Counted from the first letter of the stretch, positions 24,383 to 32,525 are shown. The stretch is DNA of 64,000 nt from Hanamia caeni (GCF_003721595.1 NZ_RJJR01000011.1:62001-126000); one strand, 5' to 3'. Made by a program: numbers and translations. The notes: generated by a model from the letters alone, not told the origin.

Positions 24383-25321
24383 ATGGATATTTCTGTTATT
24401 ATTCCACTTTTCAACGAAGAAGAATCTTTGCCTGAACTGGAAGCATGGGTAAGGCGTGTGATGGAGCAAAATAATTACTCCTATGAAGTAATTATGATTG
24501 ATGACGGAAGCACCGATAATTCTTGGGAAATTATTCAGCAAATGCATTCTTTAAATCCATTGGTTAAGGGGATTAAATTTCAACGTAATTATGGTAAGAG
24601 CGCTGCATTAAACGAAGGTTTTAAAGCAGCAAAGGGCGAAGTAATTATTACGATGGATGCAGACTTGCAGGATAGCCCCGATGAAATACCGGAACTTCGC
24701 CGCATGGTGCTTGAAGATAATTTTGACATTGTAAGTGGCTGGAAAAAAAAGCGCTACGACAGCACCTTATCTAAAAATATTCCTTCCAAATTTTTTAATG
24801 CAGCAACCCGGCGCGCAAGCGGTATCTATCTTCATGATTTTAATTGTGGCTTAAAAGCCTATAAACGAAAAGTGGTAAAGAGTATTGAGGTGTATGGCGA
24901 AATGCATCGCTATATTCCCTTAATCGCCAAATGGTCTGGCTTTAAAAACTTTGGCGAAAAAGTGGTGGAACACAGGCCCAGGAAATATGGCGTAACAAAA
25001 TTTGGCTGGAATCGTTTCATCAACGGATTTTTAGATCTGGCTTCCATTATGTTTGTCGGAAAATTTGGCAAAAACCCAATGCACTTTTTTGGACTGTGGG
25101 GTACGCTTTGTTTTCTGTTTGGTTTCCTCGTTTCTTTCTATTTAGCCATTACTAAATTCTTTTTTGATAAAACAGGAATGACCCAAAGGCCTTTATTTTT
25201 TGTTGCCCTGGTAGCTATGATCATCGGTGTGCAGCTTTTCCTGTCCGGATTTTTAGGCGAAATAATTTCCCGTAATGGATCTGAAAGAAATCATTATTTA
25301 ATCGAAGACAAAATTGGTTAA
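24383..25321 (+). CDS. Family 2 glycosyltransferase, DPM1/GtrB-like
   Basis: A 312-residue protein. The GT-A domain (about 1-225) has ISVIIPLFNEEESLPELE, VIMIDDGSTDNSW, the DxD-type motif MDADLQDSPDEI, and RNYGKSAALNEGFKAAKG. Two C-terminal membrane helices (about 234-260 and 272-295) anchor it. Enzymes of this type move a sugar from a nucleotide to polyprenyl phosphate on the cytoplasmic face (for example DPM1, ArnC or GtrB-like). I start at the ATG at 24383 (MDISVII); the earlier TTG would overlap DUF4199. It may supply a polyprenyl-phosphate sugar donor for periplasmic glycosylation. Confidence 0.88.
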   Translation: MDISVIIPLFNEEESLPELEAWVRRVMEQNNYSYEVIMIDDGSTDNSWEIIQQMHSLNPLVKGIKFQRNYGKSAALNEGFKAAKGEVIITMDADLQDSPDEIPELRRMVLEDNFDIVSGWKKKRYDSTLSKNIPSKFFNAATRRASGIYLHDFNCGLKAYKRKVVKSIEVYGEMHRYIPLIAKWSGFKNFGEKVVEHRPRKYGVTKFGWNRFINGFLDLASIMFVGKFGKNPMHFFGLWGTLCFLFGFLVSFYLAITKFFFDKTGMTQRPLFFVALVAMIIGVQLFLSGFLGEIISRNGSERNHYLIEDKIG

Positions 25322-25352
25322 TTAGCAAGTGTCAAGTTGGCTAATTAGCGAA
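25315..25352. repeat. TTAATTAGC-type short direct repeat
   Basis: GGTTAATTAGCAAG and GGCTAATTAGCGAAG lie about 25 bp apart. A related block with CAATTAGC and GATTAGC is at 36362-36393. These look like remnants of a dispersed intergenic simple repeat. Confidence 0.4.
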
Positions 25353-25400
25353 GTATAAATTCCAGCTTTTTATTCGTTTACTGTAAATCATTCCCTTGCC

Positions 25401-26540
25401 TTGTCTCAAAAAATTATCATTATCGGCCCGGCTTATCCTTTAAGAGGCGGAGGTATCGCCACTTTTAATGAGAGATTAGCAAAAGAATTTATTGATGAAG
25501 GATTTGATTTAACGATTTATACATTTTCATATCAATATCCATCTTTTCTTTTCCCCGGTAAAACACAATATTCCACAGAACCAGCGCCGGAAGGGATTCC
25601 TATAAAAATAAAAATCAATTCCATAAATCCATTTAACTGGATCAAGGTTGGAAATGAATTGCGAAGATTAAAACCCGATGTGATCGTTGTAAGATTTTGG
25701 TTGCCATTTATGGGGCCATGCCTGGGCACGATTTTAAGAAGAGTAAAAAAGAATCATCACACAAAAATTATTTGTATCGCTGATAATGTTTTGCCGCACG
25801 AAAAAAGGCCGGGCGACAAATGGCTTACGAAATATTTTCTAAAACCTGTGGATGCTTTTATTACAATGAGTGAAAAAGTTTTTGCCGATTTGAAAACATT
25901 CGTAAAAAATAAGCCGGTCAGGCTAATCGCTCATCCTCTATATGATAATTTTGGCGACATAATCAGTAAGGAAACCGCCAGGAAAAAACTGGCCATCAGA
26001 ATGGATGATAAAGTCGTTTTGTTTTTTGGATTTATAAGAAAATACAAAGGCCTGGATATTTTATTGGAGGCTTTTAAAATTTTGAATCATCAACATTCCC
26101 TGGATAACATAAAGCTTTTGATTGCAGGTGAATTTTATGATAATGAAAAAAATTATATCGAGCTTTTGAATGCTCCATCCATAAAGGATAACCTGATTTT
26201 GCATACTCATTTTATTGACAACAGCGAGGTGAAATATTTTTTGTGCGCTGCCGATTGTGTCATACAACCTTATCGCAGCGCAACGCAAAGTGGCGTTACG
26301 CCTCTTGCTTATCATTTTGAAGTGCCAATGATAGTCACAAATGTTGGAGGATTGCCTTCTATGGTGCCCGATAAAAAAGTGGGCCTTGTTGCGTCTCCTG
26401 ATCCGCAAAGCATTGCAGAAAAAATTGTGGAATACTTTAATTTGGGCGAAGATTATTTCTTATCAAACCTGAGAGAAGAAAAGAAAAAATATAGCTGGAA
26501 AAATTTAGTAGAAGCAATTTTAAAACTTCAGATTTCATAA
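25401..26540 (+). CDS. Glycosyltransferase, GT4 family
   Basis: A 379-residue GT-B enzyme. The N-terminus IIIIGPAYPLRGGGIATFNERL has the glycine-rich loop. The C-terminal domain has VVLFFGFIRKYKGLDILLEA near residue 192, LLIAGEFYDN near 230, and the donor loop IQPYRSATQSGVTPLAYHFEVP near 286, which replaces the usual E-x7-E glutamates by an S-x2-Q-S-G-V arrangement seen in some GT4 members. The start is a TTG at 25401; no ATG lies near. Between a dolichol-phosphate-sugar synthase-like gene and the GDP-heptose genes, it may use GDP-heptose or act on its product, but this is inferred. Confidence 0.83.
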   Translation: MSQKIIIIGPAYPLRGGGIATFNERLAKEFIDEGFDLTIYTFSYQYPSFLFPGKTQYSTEPAPEGIPIKIKINSINPFNWIKVGNELRRLKPDVIVVRFWLPFMGPCLGTILRRVKKNHHTKIICIADNVLPHEKRPGDKWLTKYFLKPVDAFITMSEKVFADLKTFVKNKPVRLIAHPLYDNFGDIISKETARKKLAIRMDDKVVLFFGFIRKYKGLDILLEAFKILNHQHSLDNIKLLIAGEFYDNEKNYIELLNAPSIKDNLILHTHFIDNSEVKYFLCAADCVIQPYRSATQSGVTPLAYHFEVPMIVTNVGGLPSMVPDKKVGLVASPDPQSIAEKIVEYFNLGEDYFLSNLREEKKKYSWKNLVEAILKLQIS

Positions 26541-26543
26541 TAT

Positions 26544-26567
26544 TACGTAAATTTAAGAATATACGTA
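26544..26567 (+). promoter_or_regulatory. Two TACGTA palindromes in the toxin-antitoxin promoter
   Basis: Palindromes at 26544-26549 and 26562-26567, 18 bp apart (about two helical turns), just before the antitoxin ATG at 26584. Spaced palindromes in such a place are typical autoregulatory operators of type II toxin-antitoxin operons. The second DUF6364 module also has one TACGTA upstream (62647). Confidence 0.35.
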
Positions 26568-26583
26568 ACTTTATAAAAAAGCA

Positions 26584-26853
26584 ATGAAAACTAAACTGAC
26601 CTTAAATATAGACGATAAAATTGTTGCAAGGGCAAAGAAAGAAAGTTCTAAGCGGAAAGTAAGCCTGTCCTCAGTTGTAGAGGATTATCTGGATCGTTTT
26701 TCGAAAAATAATTCTCATAATAAAACGGAGAATTCCGGTCCTTCACTTCTTGAAAGAATAAGAAAATATACAAAAAATGCAAATCCACCGAAAAAAGACA
26801 TGGATTACAAAAAGGCCTGGCATGAACATTTAGACGAAAAATATGGGGTATAA
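26584..26853 (+). CDS. DUF6364-family antitoxin
   Basis: An 89-residue basic protein. The N-terminal ribbon-helix-helix-like half (KLTLNIDDKIVARAKKESSK, then VSLSSVVEDYLDRF) fits the DUF6364 family, which is commonly found with PIN-domain proteins. The C-terminal tail (about 45-89) is charged and probably disordered until it wraps around the toxin. It overlaps the toxin gene by 11 bp, the standard antitoxin-first order. It probably binds its own promoter, where two TACGTA palindromes are present. A second, diverged member is encoded at 62708. Confidence 0.78.
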   Translation: MKTKLTLNIDDKIVARAKKESSKRKVSLSSVVEDYLDRFSKNNSHNKTENSGPSLLERIRKYTKNANPPKKDMDYKKAWHEHLDEKYGV

Positions 26854-27271
26854 ATTATTCTTAGATACAAATATCATCATTGACTATGTCCAGGGGAGGC
26901 CAAACGAACTTGATACAATAAAAGAGATTATTCATCTTGCAGAACTTAGTAAGCTTGAATTATTTATTTCTGAAACTGTTATAACTACGGGGTTCTATGT
27001 TTTACAAAAGGAAAAAGTGCAGGCTTTACCGGTATTCAGAGAAATATGTAAAGTTGTAAACATAATTCCTTTTTCAAAAGAAATCATTTACTTCCCGGTC
27101 GAGAAGTTTAAAGATATTGAAGACGGGTTATTATATTTTTTAGCCCTGCGGGGTAAAATGAATTATTTCATTACCCGAAATGTAAAAGATTTTTCTTTTC
27201 AATTTCCTTCTTTACCCGTAATCAGTCCAACCAATTTTATTAAAGAAATTTTCATGAATGATATATCGTAG
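26843..27271 (+). CDS. PIN-domain toxin (VapC-like ribonuclease)
   Basis: A 142-residue PIN-domain protein. Acidic residues expected at the metal site are seen: Asp8 in LFLDTN, Glu44 in FISETVI, and Asp94 in DIEDGLLYF; the last site reads TRNVKDF (Asn113, Asp116). Members of this family cleave RNA, often tRNA, and are held inactive by the partner. It starts within the antitoxin gene (11 bp overlap) and its last 14 bp overlap the hddA start, so the module is linked by translation to the heptose operon. RNA target unknown. Confidence 0.8.
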   Translation: MGYKLFLDTNIIIDYVQGRPNELDTIKEIIHLAELSKLELFISETVITTGFYVLQKEKVQALPVFREICKVVNIIPFSKEIIYFPVEKFKDIEDGLLYFLALRGKMNYFITRNVKDFSFQFPSLPVISPTNFIKEIFMNDIS

Positions 27272-28280
27272 TAAAGCTCCTTTGCGCATCGGGCTTGCAG
27301 GTGGCGGAACTGATGTAAGCCCTTACAGCGACCAGTTTGGTGGCGCAATTTTAAATGCAACAGTTTCACTTTTTGCTTATGCAAATATTGAGCCTTTGCA
27401 GGAAAAGAAAATAATTGTAGAAGCACTGGACAGAAATGAGCACCAGGAATTTGAATGGACAGGCAACCTGCCCATAAACGGGGAGATTGACCTTTTGAAA
27501 GGAGTTTTCAACCGCGTTTTTGCAGATTATAATTTACCCATTTCCGGTTTCAGGTTATCTACTTTTGTGGATGCGCCCGCGGGCTCAGGCCTTGGAACTT
27601 CTTCTACTCTTGTAGTAGCTATTCTCGGCGCTTTTGTGGAATGGCTCAAACTTCCATTGGGAGATTACGACATAGCTCACTATGCTTACCAGATAGAAAG
27701 AAATGATTTGAAATTAACCGGCGGCAAGCAAGACCAATATGCTGCTATGTTTGGTGGCGTAAACTTTATGGAATTTTATGAAGATGATAAAGTAATAGTG
27801 AATCCTCTACGCATCAGGCCCGAATATCTTCACGAATTGGAAAATAACCTTGTTCTGTTTTTTACCTCTACCAGTCGCGAAAGTGCTACTATTATTGACG
27901 AGCAGGTCAAAAATGTAAACAATAAAAATGAAAAAAGTATTGAGGCCATGCACCAGTTGAAAGAACAAGCCAGGATGATGAAAGAAGCTTTACTAAAGGG
28001 AAGATTGGATGAATTTGGGGCAATTCTCGATTTTGGTTTTCTCCAAAAGCGCCGCATGGCTTCCAAAATAAGCAACAGCAAAATTGAAGAAATTTATGAA
28101 GCAGCAAAAAAGGCCGGTGCTACGGGTGGAAAAATCAGTGGCGCCGGTGGCGGTGGCTTCATGATATTCTACTGCCCTGGCAATACGCGGTATCATGTGA
28201 TATCAGAGCTAAAAAAATTTGGTGGTGAAGTTAAAAATTACACGTTCACCAAATACGGCCTTTCGTCATGGAGTGTATAA
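27258..28280 (+). CDS. hddA: D-glycero-alpha-D-manno-heptose-7-phosphate kinase (GHMP family)
   Basis: A 340-residue GHMP kinase. It has the N-terminal RSKAPLRIGLAGGGTDVSPY, the phosphate-binding loop DAPAGSGLGTSSTLVVA (about 107-124), GGKQDQYAAMFGGVN near 156, and the C-terminal GGKISGAGGGGFMIFY near 287. This combination is the HddA type, which phosphorylates the anomeric C1 of D-glycero-D-manno-heptose 7-phosphate to the alpha-1,7-bisphosphate. Its ATG overlaps the toxin stop by 14 bp. With gmhA, hddC and gmhB following within 2 kb, the GDP-heptose pathway is complete. Confidence 0.88.
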   Translation: MIYRSKAPLRIGLAGGGTDVSPYSDQFGGAILNATVSLFAYANIEPLQEKKIIVEALDRNEHQEFEWTGNLPINGEIDLLKGVFNRVFADYNLPISGFRLSTFVDAPAGSGLGTSSTLVVAILGAFVEWLKLPLGDYDIAHYAYQIERNDLKLTGGKQDQYAAMFGGVNFMEFYEDDKVIVNPLRIRPEYLHELENNLVLFFTSTSRESATIIDEQVKNVNNKNEKSIEAMHQLKEQARMMKEALLKGRLDEFGAILDFGFLQKRRMASKISNSKIEEIYEAAKKAGATGGKISGAGGGGFMIFYCPGNTRYHVISELKKFGGEVKNYTFTKYGLSSWSV

Positions 28281-28298
28281 TACTTAAAATATTGGCTT

Positions 28299-28306
28299 TA
28301 GATTTG
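28299..28306 (+). promoter_or_regulatory. TAnnTTTG -7 box (TAGATTTG) before gmhA
   Basis: Exact match to the Bacteroidota -7 consensus, 14 bp before the gmhA ATG and in the 40-bp gap after hddA. It may provide an internal promoter. No -33 TTG is seen at the usual spacing. Confidence 0.35.
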
Positions 28307-28320
28307 AACAATAAAGAATT

Positions 28321-28905
28321 ATGGAAAAAATAAAAAAAATAATCCAGGCATCTATAGAAGTGAAGCAAAAAATTCTCACAGACGATAGGCTATTGCTTGC
28401 CGTAAATGATTCGGTAAATGCCATTGTTTCCGCATTTGAAAAAGGGAATAAAGTTTTGTTTTGTGGCAACGGTGGCAGCGCTTCGGATGCACAACACCTT
28501 GCAGCCGAATTCAGCGGAAGATTTTATATAGATAGAAAGGCGCTTCCGGCAGAAGCTTTGCACTGCAATACCTCGTATCTCACCGCTGTGGCCAATGATT
28601 ATAATTTCGATGTTATTTATTCAAGATTGATAAAAGGAATTGGCAATGCAGGTGATATCCTGGTGGGATTAAGCACTTCAGGCAACAGTAAAAATATTGT
28701 CAGCGCATTTGAACAGGCTAAAGAAAATAAAATGTTTACCATTGGATTTACAGGATCAACCGGGGGAAAAATGAAAAAGTATTCAGACATTTTAATAAAC
28801 GTTCCTTCTGATGATACGCCCCGTATCCAGGAAAGCCATATCACTCTTGGCCATATCATCTGCCAGTTTGTGGAAGAAATATATTTCAAACCAAAGAATG
28901 ATTAA
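28321..28905 (+). CDS. gmhA: Phosphoheptose isomerase (sedoheptulose-7-phosphate isomerase)
   Basis: A 194-residue SIS-domain protein. FCGNGGSASDAQHLAAEFSGRF (about 47-68) is the phosphosugar-binding loop, followed by SGNSKNIVSAFEQAKE and an IQESHITLGHIICQFVEE end with the Glu and His that serve as active-site residues in GmhA. It converts sedoheptulose 7-phosphate to D-glycero-D-manno-heptose 7-phosphate, the first committed step. It overlaps hddC by 8 bp. Length and motifs match the family well. Confidence 0.92.
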   Translation: MEKIKKIIQASIEVKQKILTDDRLLLAVNDSVNAIVSAFEKGNKVLFCGNGGSASDAQHLAAEFSGRFYIDRKALPAEALHCNTSYLTAVANDYNFDVIYSRLIKGIGNAGDILVGLSTSGNSKNIVSAFEQAKENKMFTIGFTGSTGGKMKKYSDILINVPSDDTPRIQESHITLGHIICQFVEEIYFKPKND

Positions 28906-29614
28906 GGAAACTATAATTCTTGCCGGCGGCATGGGAACAAGGTTGCGGCCTGTGGTTTCTGATGTTCCAAAATGCATGGCAATAGTAGGTGATAAACCTT
29001 TCCTATATTATCTAATTGAGTTTTTGAAAAAAAGCGGTATCGAGCATTTTATTTTTAGTGTCGGCTATTTGCATGAAGCCATCGAAGAATATCTGTCATC
29101 AAATTATAAAGAACTCAATTATTCAATCTCGTTGGAAACAGAGCCGTTGGGCACTGGGGGTGCTATTCAACTCGCCATAAACAAAACCATCGAGAGAAAT
29201 ATTTTAGTTTGCAACGGCGATACGTTTTATAATGTGGATATTAACCGGCTTTCCGAATTTCATTTTCAAAAAAATGCAGCTTGTACGCTCAGTTTAAAAA
29301 GAATGGAAAATTTTGATCGCTACGGAGTTGTTGAGTTAAATGATGATTCCTCAATAAAATCTTTCAAAGAAAAACAATTTTACAAACAAGGATTAATTAA
29401 TGGTGGAATGTATGCGCTCAACACACAGGAGTTTTTACATGAACCTTTGCCGCAGAAATTTTCATTTGAAAAAGATTATCTGGAAAAAAAAGTACACTCA
29501 CCAAACCACCGGATTTTTGGAATAGAACAGGATTGCTATTTTATTGACATTGGTATTCCGGAAGATTATGAAAAAGCACAAAAGGAATTGCCGGCAGTTC
29601 AAAATAATTTTTAA
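28898..29614 (+). CDS. hddC: D-glycero-alpha-D-manno-heptose-1-phosphate guanylyltransferase
   Basis: A 238-residue nucleotidyltransferase. LAGGMGTRLRPVVSDVPKCM is at the start (about 8-27), with KPFLYYLIEFL, an ETEPLGTGGAIQLA motif near 85, and the CNGDTFYNVDI metal site near 105. This equals HddC, which makes GDP-D-glycero-alpha-D-manno-heptose. The ATG at 28898 overlaps the gmhA stop; longer frames upstream run through gmhA. An alternative call as mannose-1-phosphate guanylyltransferase is made unlikely by the gene neighbours. Confidence 0.87.
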   Translation: MIKETIILAGGMGTRLRPVVSDVPKCMAIVGDKPFLYYLIEFLKKSGIEHFIFSVGYLHEAIEEYLSSNYKELNYSISLETEPLGTGGAIQLAINKTIERNILVCNGDTFYNVDINRLSEFHFQKNAACTLSLKRMENFDRYGVVELNDDSSIKSFKEKQFYKQGLINGGMYALNTQEFLHEPLPQKFSFEKDYLEKKVHSPNHRIFGIEQDCYFIDIGIPEDYEKAQKELPAVQNNF

Positions 29615-29638
29615 GCATATTTATTCATTTACTGCAGA

Positions 29639-30190
29639 TTGAAAAACTTAAAGCATATTGATTCATCATGGACACTCTTTATTGACAGAGATGGAGTGGT
29701 GAATGAAGAAAAAAAAGACGACTATATTCATAAGTGGGAAGAGTTTAAATTTTATGAAGGCGCAAAAGAAGCCTTTGAAATTTTCAGTAAAAAATTTGGT
29801 GTGATTGTAATGATTACCAACCAGCGTGGCGTTGCAAAAGGGCTAACTCAAATAGGCGATCTGAATCATATTCACAAAAACATGAAAGAAGAAATTGTGG
29901 CGGCTGGCGGAAGGATTGATAATATTTATGTGTGCACAGAAATGGAAAGTGAAAACCGAAAACCAAATCCAGGTATGGGTTTGCAGGCTATTAAAGATTT
30001 TCCCGCCATATCGCTTGCAAAAAGTATAATGATTGGCAATACCTTAAGCGATATGAAGTTTGGGAGAAACCTTGGAGTTGCTATCAATATTTTTCTTACT
30101 ACTACTCAAAAGGAAATTGTGCTACCGGATCAGAATATTGACGTCGTTTTCAGTGATTTGATCTCAGTGGCAAGAAGCATTAGTAGTTAG
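29639..30190 (+). CDS. gmhB: Heptose 1,7-bisphosphate phosphatase (HAD-IIIA)
   Basis: A 183-residue HAD phosphatase. The nucleophile motif is LFIDRDGVVNEE (Asp at about 17 and 19), motif II is ITNQRGVAKG, and the third motif is RKPNPGMGLQA with IGNTLSDMKFG. In the position of the zinc-binding loop of E. coli GmhB it has only VCTEMESENRKPNPG, so the Cys/His cluster is missing and the protein is a zinc-loop-less form. It removes the C7 phosphate. The start is TTG (29639), with no ATG before the Asp motif. It follows hddC by 24 bp. Confidence 0.83.
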   Translation: MKNLKHIDSSWTLFIDRDGVVNEEKKDDYIHKWEEFKFYEGAKEAFEIFSKKFGVIVMITNQRGVAKGLTQIGDLNHIHKNMKEEIVAAGGRIDNIYVCTEMESENRKPNPGMGLQAIKDFPAISLAKSIMIGNTLSDMKFGRNLGVAINIFLTTTQKEIVLPDQNIDVVFSDLISVARSISS

Positions 30191-30254
30191 TTAAAAGTTG
30201 GCCGGTTAACAATATCTTGTATGAATTAAAGTTTATTTTGCCTAAACAAGAAAA

Positions 30255-31253
30255 ATGAACAAAGCACTATATTTTTTTTGCGTTTTATTTTTGCTTTCAG
30301 GCGCTTCTTATGGCCAACGGATATCGCAGAAGGATAATAAACTTTTGCAAAAAAAAGAAGATTCATTAAAAAAATCCGCCCACGAGATTTTATATGGAAG
30401 AAATGCAGAAGATCGTTTTTCCGCAGACAGCCAGTTTACGAAAACGCTCGTACGTGCCTTGCAAATTAAAAACTCATTTTATTATCCATTTGATTCATTG
30501 GTGAGCATCGCTAAGGTGGTTCCCCCGGATAGCTCGTTTAAAATTTTTACCTGGCAACTGGCGGTTAACGGCGATGTAATCCGGAAGCATGGCGCTATCC
30601 AGATGAACACAAAGGACGGACAGTTGAAATTATTTCCGTTGATTGATAAAACAGATTTAATCAAAAACCAGGAGGATACTGTTACCAGTAATCATGCGTG
30701 GATTGGTGCTTTGTATTATAAAGTAATAGAAGAAAAAGCATTTGGCAAGACCTTTTATACCTTGCTTGGGTTTGATGACAACAGCATGGTGAGCGATCGG
30801 AAAATTATCGACGTATTAACTTTCAAAGATGGGCAGCCTGTTTTTGGAGGGCCTTATTTTAGCTTTAAAAACAGCGGCGCTACCAGTAAGCCAAAAGACC
30901 GGTACATTATGGAGTTCAGGAAAAATGCCAGCCCAAAATTATCTTATGATGAAGAAATGGGCATTATCATTTTTGAGCATCTTGTTTCGGAGACAGGCGA
31001 GCCAAAGAAAAAATATACCTATATCCCTGACGGCGATTATGAGGGATTAGAGTGGAAAGATGGCAAATGGGTTTACATCGAAAAGATATTTAACCAAAAA
31101 ACCCCCGAAGGCCAGGAGCCTGTGCCCCATCCTATCCTGGATGCAAAAGGAAATATTGACGAATCCAAATTAAGCCAGCGCAAACCAGAAGATCAGGATA
31201 GTGGCGAGACTATAAACAATGAAAACCTGCAACTCCAAAATCAAAAAAAATAG
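30255..31253 (+). CDS. Secreted protein of unknown function
   Basis: A 332-residue protein with a signal peptide (about 1-21, ALYFFCVLFLLSGASYGQ) and no membrane helix after it. It has a repeated beta-rich body, FDSLVSIAKVVPPDSSFKIF and YKVIEEKAFGKTFYTLLGF, and ends in a charged low-complexity tail (KTPEGQEPVPH and on to QKK). I do not recognise a family. It follows gmhB by 64 bp, but with no tight overlap, so membership in the heptose operon is uncertain. The segment EHLVSETGEPKKKYTYIPDG and the IFEHL strand suggest a repeated or lipocalin-like fold only by appearance. Confidence 0.7.
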   Translation: MNKALYFFCVLFLLSGASYGQRISQKDNKLLQKKEDSLKKSAHEILYGRNAEDRFSADSQFTKTLVRALQIKNSFYYPFDSLVSIAKVVPPDSSFKIFTWQLAVNGDVIRKHGAIQMNTKDGQLKLFPLIDKTDLIKNQEDTVTSNHAWIGALYYKVIEEKAFGKTFYTLLGFDDNSMVSDRKIIDVLTFKDGQPVFGGPYFSFKNSGATSKPKDRYIMEFRKNASPKLSYDEEMGIIIFEHLVSETGEPKKKYTYIPDGDYEGLEWKDGKWVYIEKIFNQKTPEGQEPVPHPILDAKGNIDESKLSQRKPEDQDSGETINNENLQLQNQKK

Positions 31254-31556
31254 TTTATAAATTTTCTCTGTTTTCTTCCGTGACATCATTATGCTATAAA
31301 ATTGGCATGAAAAATATTTCAATTCAGAAAATTTCTTAGGCTTTATTTGTAGAATGATATCAACAAAAATCTCGCACGCAAACATACTTAGCCACCTTAA
31401 AAAATTAAGATAGTTGAAAGTGTAATTTATAGGGTTTTCATTTTCATACGTTAATAATCTTTATATTCTCACTCGCTGTAATCTTATTAGCAGAATCAAA
31501 TATTGGAACAAAGTTTTCTTTTATAAGCTTATTTAATACTATAAAAATTAAGTATC
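31254..31556. other. Intergenic stretch, 303 bp
   Basis: No gene seen. It holds a candidate sigma-54-like element at 31504-31518 and an AT-rich leader directly before the BON-domain gene. Confidence 0.5.
31504..31518 (+). promoter_or_regulatory. Candidate sigma-54-like promoter for the BON-domain gene
   Basis: TGGAACAAAGTTTTC aligns with TGGCAC-N5-TTGC, with C to A and G to T changes. A start near 31530 would give a leader of about 27 bases. The gene at 38741 has a similar element and its leader shares the words AAAAATTAAG just before the ATG. Confidence 0.3.
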
Positions 31557-32417
31557 ATGGAAGACTATAATAGAAATGAAAAAAGATATCAGCCGGATAA
31601 TTACACTTCTCAAAATGAAAGAAATTTTGAAATGAATTGGGACAGAAACCCGGCAAACCCTAATCGACAAAACCGCGAAGGACGAAACGTTTATTCGAGC
31701 GACAGAGAAAATGAATATTGGAATGCAAGAAATAGATGGAGAAGCTCCTCTCCTGAAAATAATTACGAAAACAGGCATTACCATAGCTCATATAATGACA
31801 GAGACAGCGACTATCGGAATAATCGGTCTAACGATTACAGAAATCAATATTATTCCGACAGGTACAACAACTATCAGGATATAAATGATTATCACAGCGG
31901 CTATTATTTGAATTATCCTGATGCAAACTTTTCGCGTAATCGCGATAGTCAATGGCGGGACAATGAAAGAGGATGGTGGGATAAAACCAAGGACGAAGTG
32001 GCTTCATGGTTTGGAGATGATGATGCTGAGCGCCGACGCCGCAGGGACGAGATGAGATCAGGGCCACACAGGGGCAAAGGTCCGAAAAATTATACCCGTT
32101 CTGAAGAGAGAATCCGCGAAGATGTTTCAGATAAACTAAGCGAAGATTCATTTTTGGATGCATCCGCAATCCAGGTAAGTGTAAAAGACGGCGAAGTAAC
32201 TTTAAGCGGGTCGGTCGAATCGAGATATTCAAAACACAGGGCTGAAGACCTTGCTGAAGATGTGACCGGAGTTAAGGAAGTTCAAAATAATCTACGGGTA
32301 ATAAGAAACGAAGAAAATACCATTTATAAAAATTCGGTGAATAATGGTGACATGCCCATCACTTCCAACACGAAATATACCACTACCAAGAATCAGGATC
32401 ATTCCATTCACGGATAA
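31557..32417 (+). CDS. BON-domain protein with Asn/Tyr/Arg-rich N-terminal region
   Basis: A 286-residue protein. Residues about 1-135 are very rich in Asn, Arg, Tyr, Asp and Ser (for example NDRDSDYRNNRSNDYRN) and are probably disordered. A short conserved block, VASWFGDDDAERRRRRDEM, follows. Residues about 185-255 are a BON domain (EERIREDVSDKLSEDSFLDA, then ISVKDGEVTLSG and a glycine-rich turn). BON domains bind phospholipid or other envelope components and are often found in osmotic-stress proteins. There is no signal peptide, so it is cytoplasmic or exported by another route. A possible stress-inducible promoter of the -24/-12 type lies upstream. Confidence 0.8.
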   Translation: MEDYNRNEKRYQPDNYTSQNERNFEMNWDRNPANPNRQNREGRNVYSSDRENEYWNARNRWRSSSPENNYENRHYHSSYNDRDSDYRNNRSNDYRNQYYSDRYNNYQDINDYHSGYYLNYPDANFSRNRDSQWRDNERGWWDKTKDEVASWFGDDDAERRRRRDEMRSGPHRGKGPKNYTRSEERIREDVSDKLSEDSFLDASAIQVSVKDGEVTLSGSVESRYSKHRAEDLAEDVTGVKEVQNNLRVIRNEENTIYKNSVNNGDMPITSNTKYTTTKNQDHSIHG

Positions 32418-32441
32418 CACGTTTGACCATCTCAACATCAA

Positions 32442-32482
32442 AAATAAACGCAGCGATCATAAATCACTGCGTTTATTTTTTT
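32442..32482. terminator. Bidirectional intrinsic terminator between the BON-domain gene and parC
   Basis: AAATAAACGCAG pairs with CTGCGTTTATTT: 12 bp perfect, with a GAT/ATC extension inside after one mismatch, followed by T-runs on both strands. It lies between convergent genes. Confidence 0.85.
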
Positions 32483-32507
32483 ACACTATAGTAAAGCCAT
32501 AAATTCC

Positions 32508-32525
32508 CGGAATTTTTATTCTGTT
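32508..32525. repeat. Short hairpin repeat, copy A (GGAATTTTTATTCTG)
   Basis: GGAATTTTTATTCTGT occurs here 26 bp after a terminator and again at 43669; a one-base-longer version is at 51533. Each copy lies in an intergenic region and is part of a small hairpin. Confidence 0.4.
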
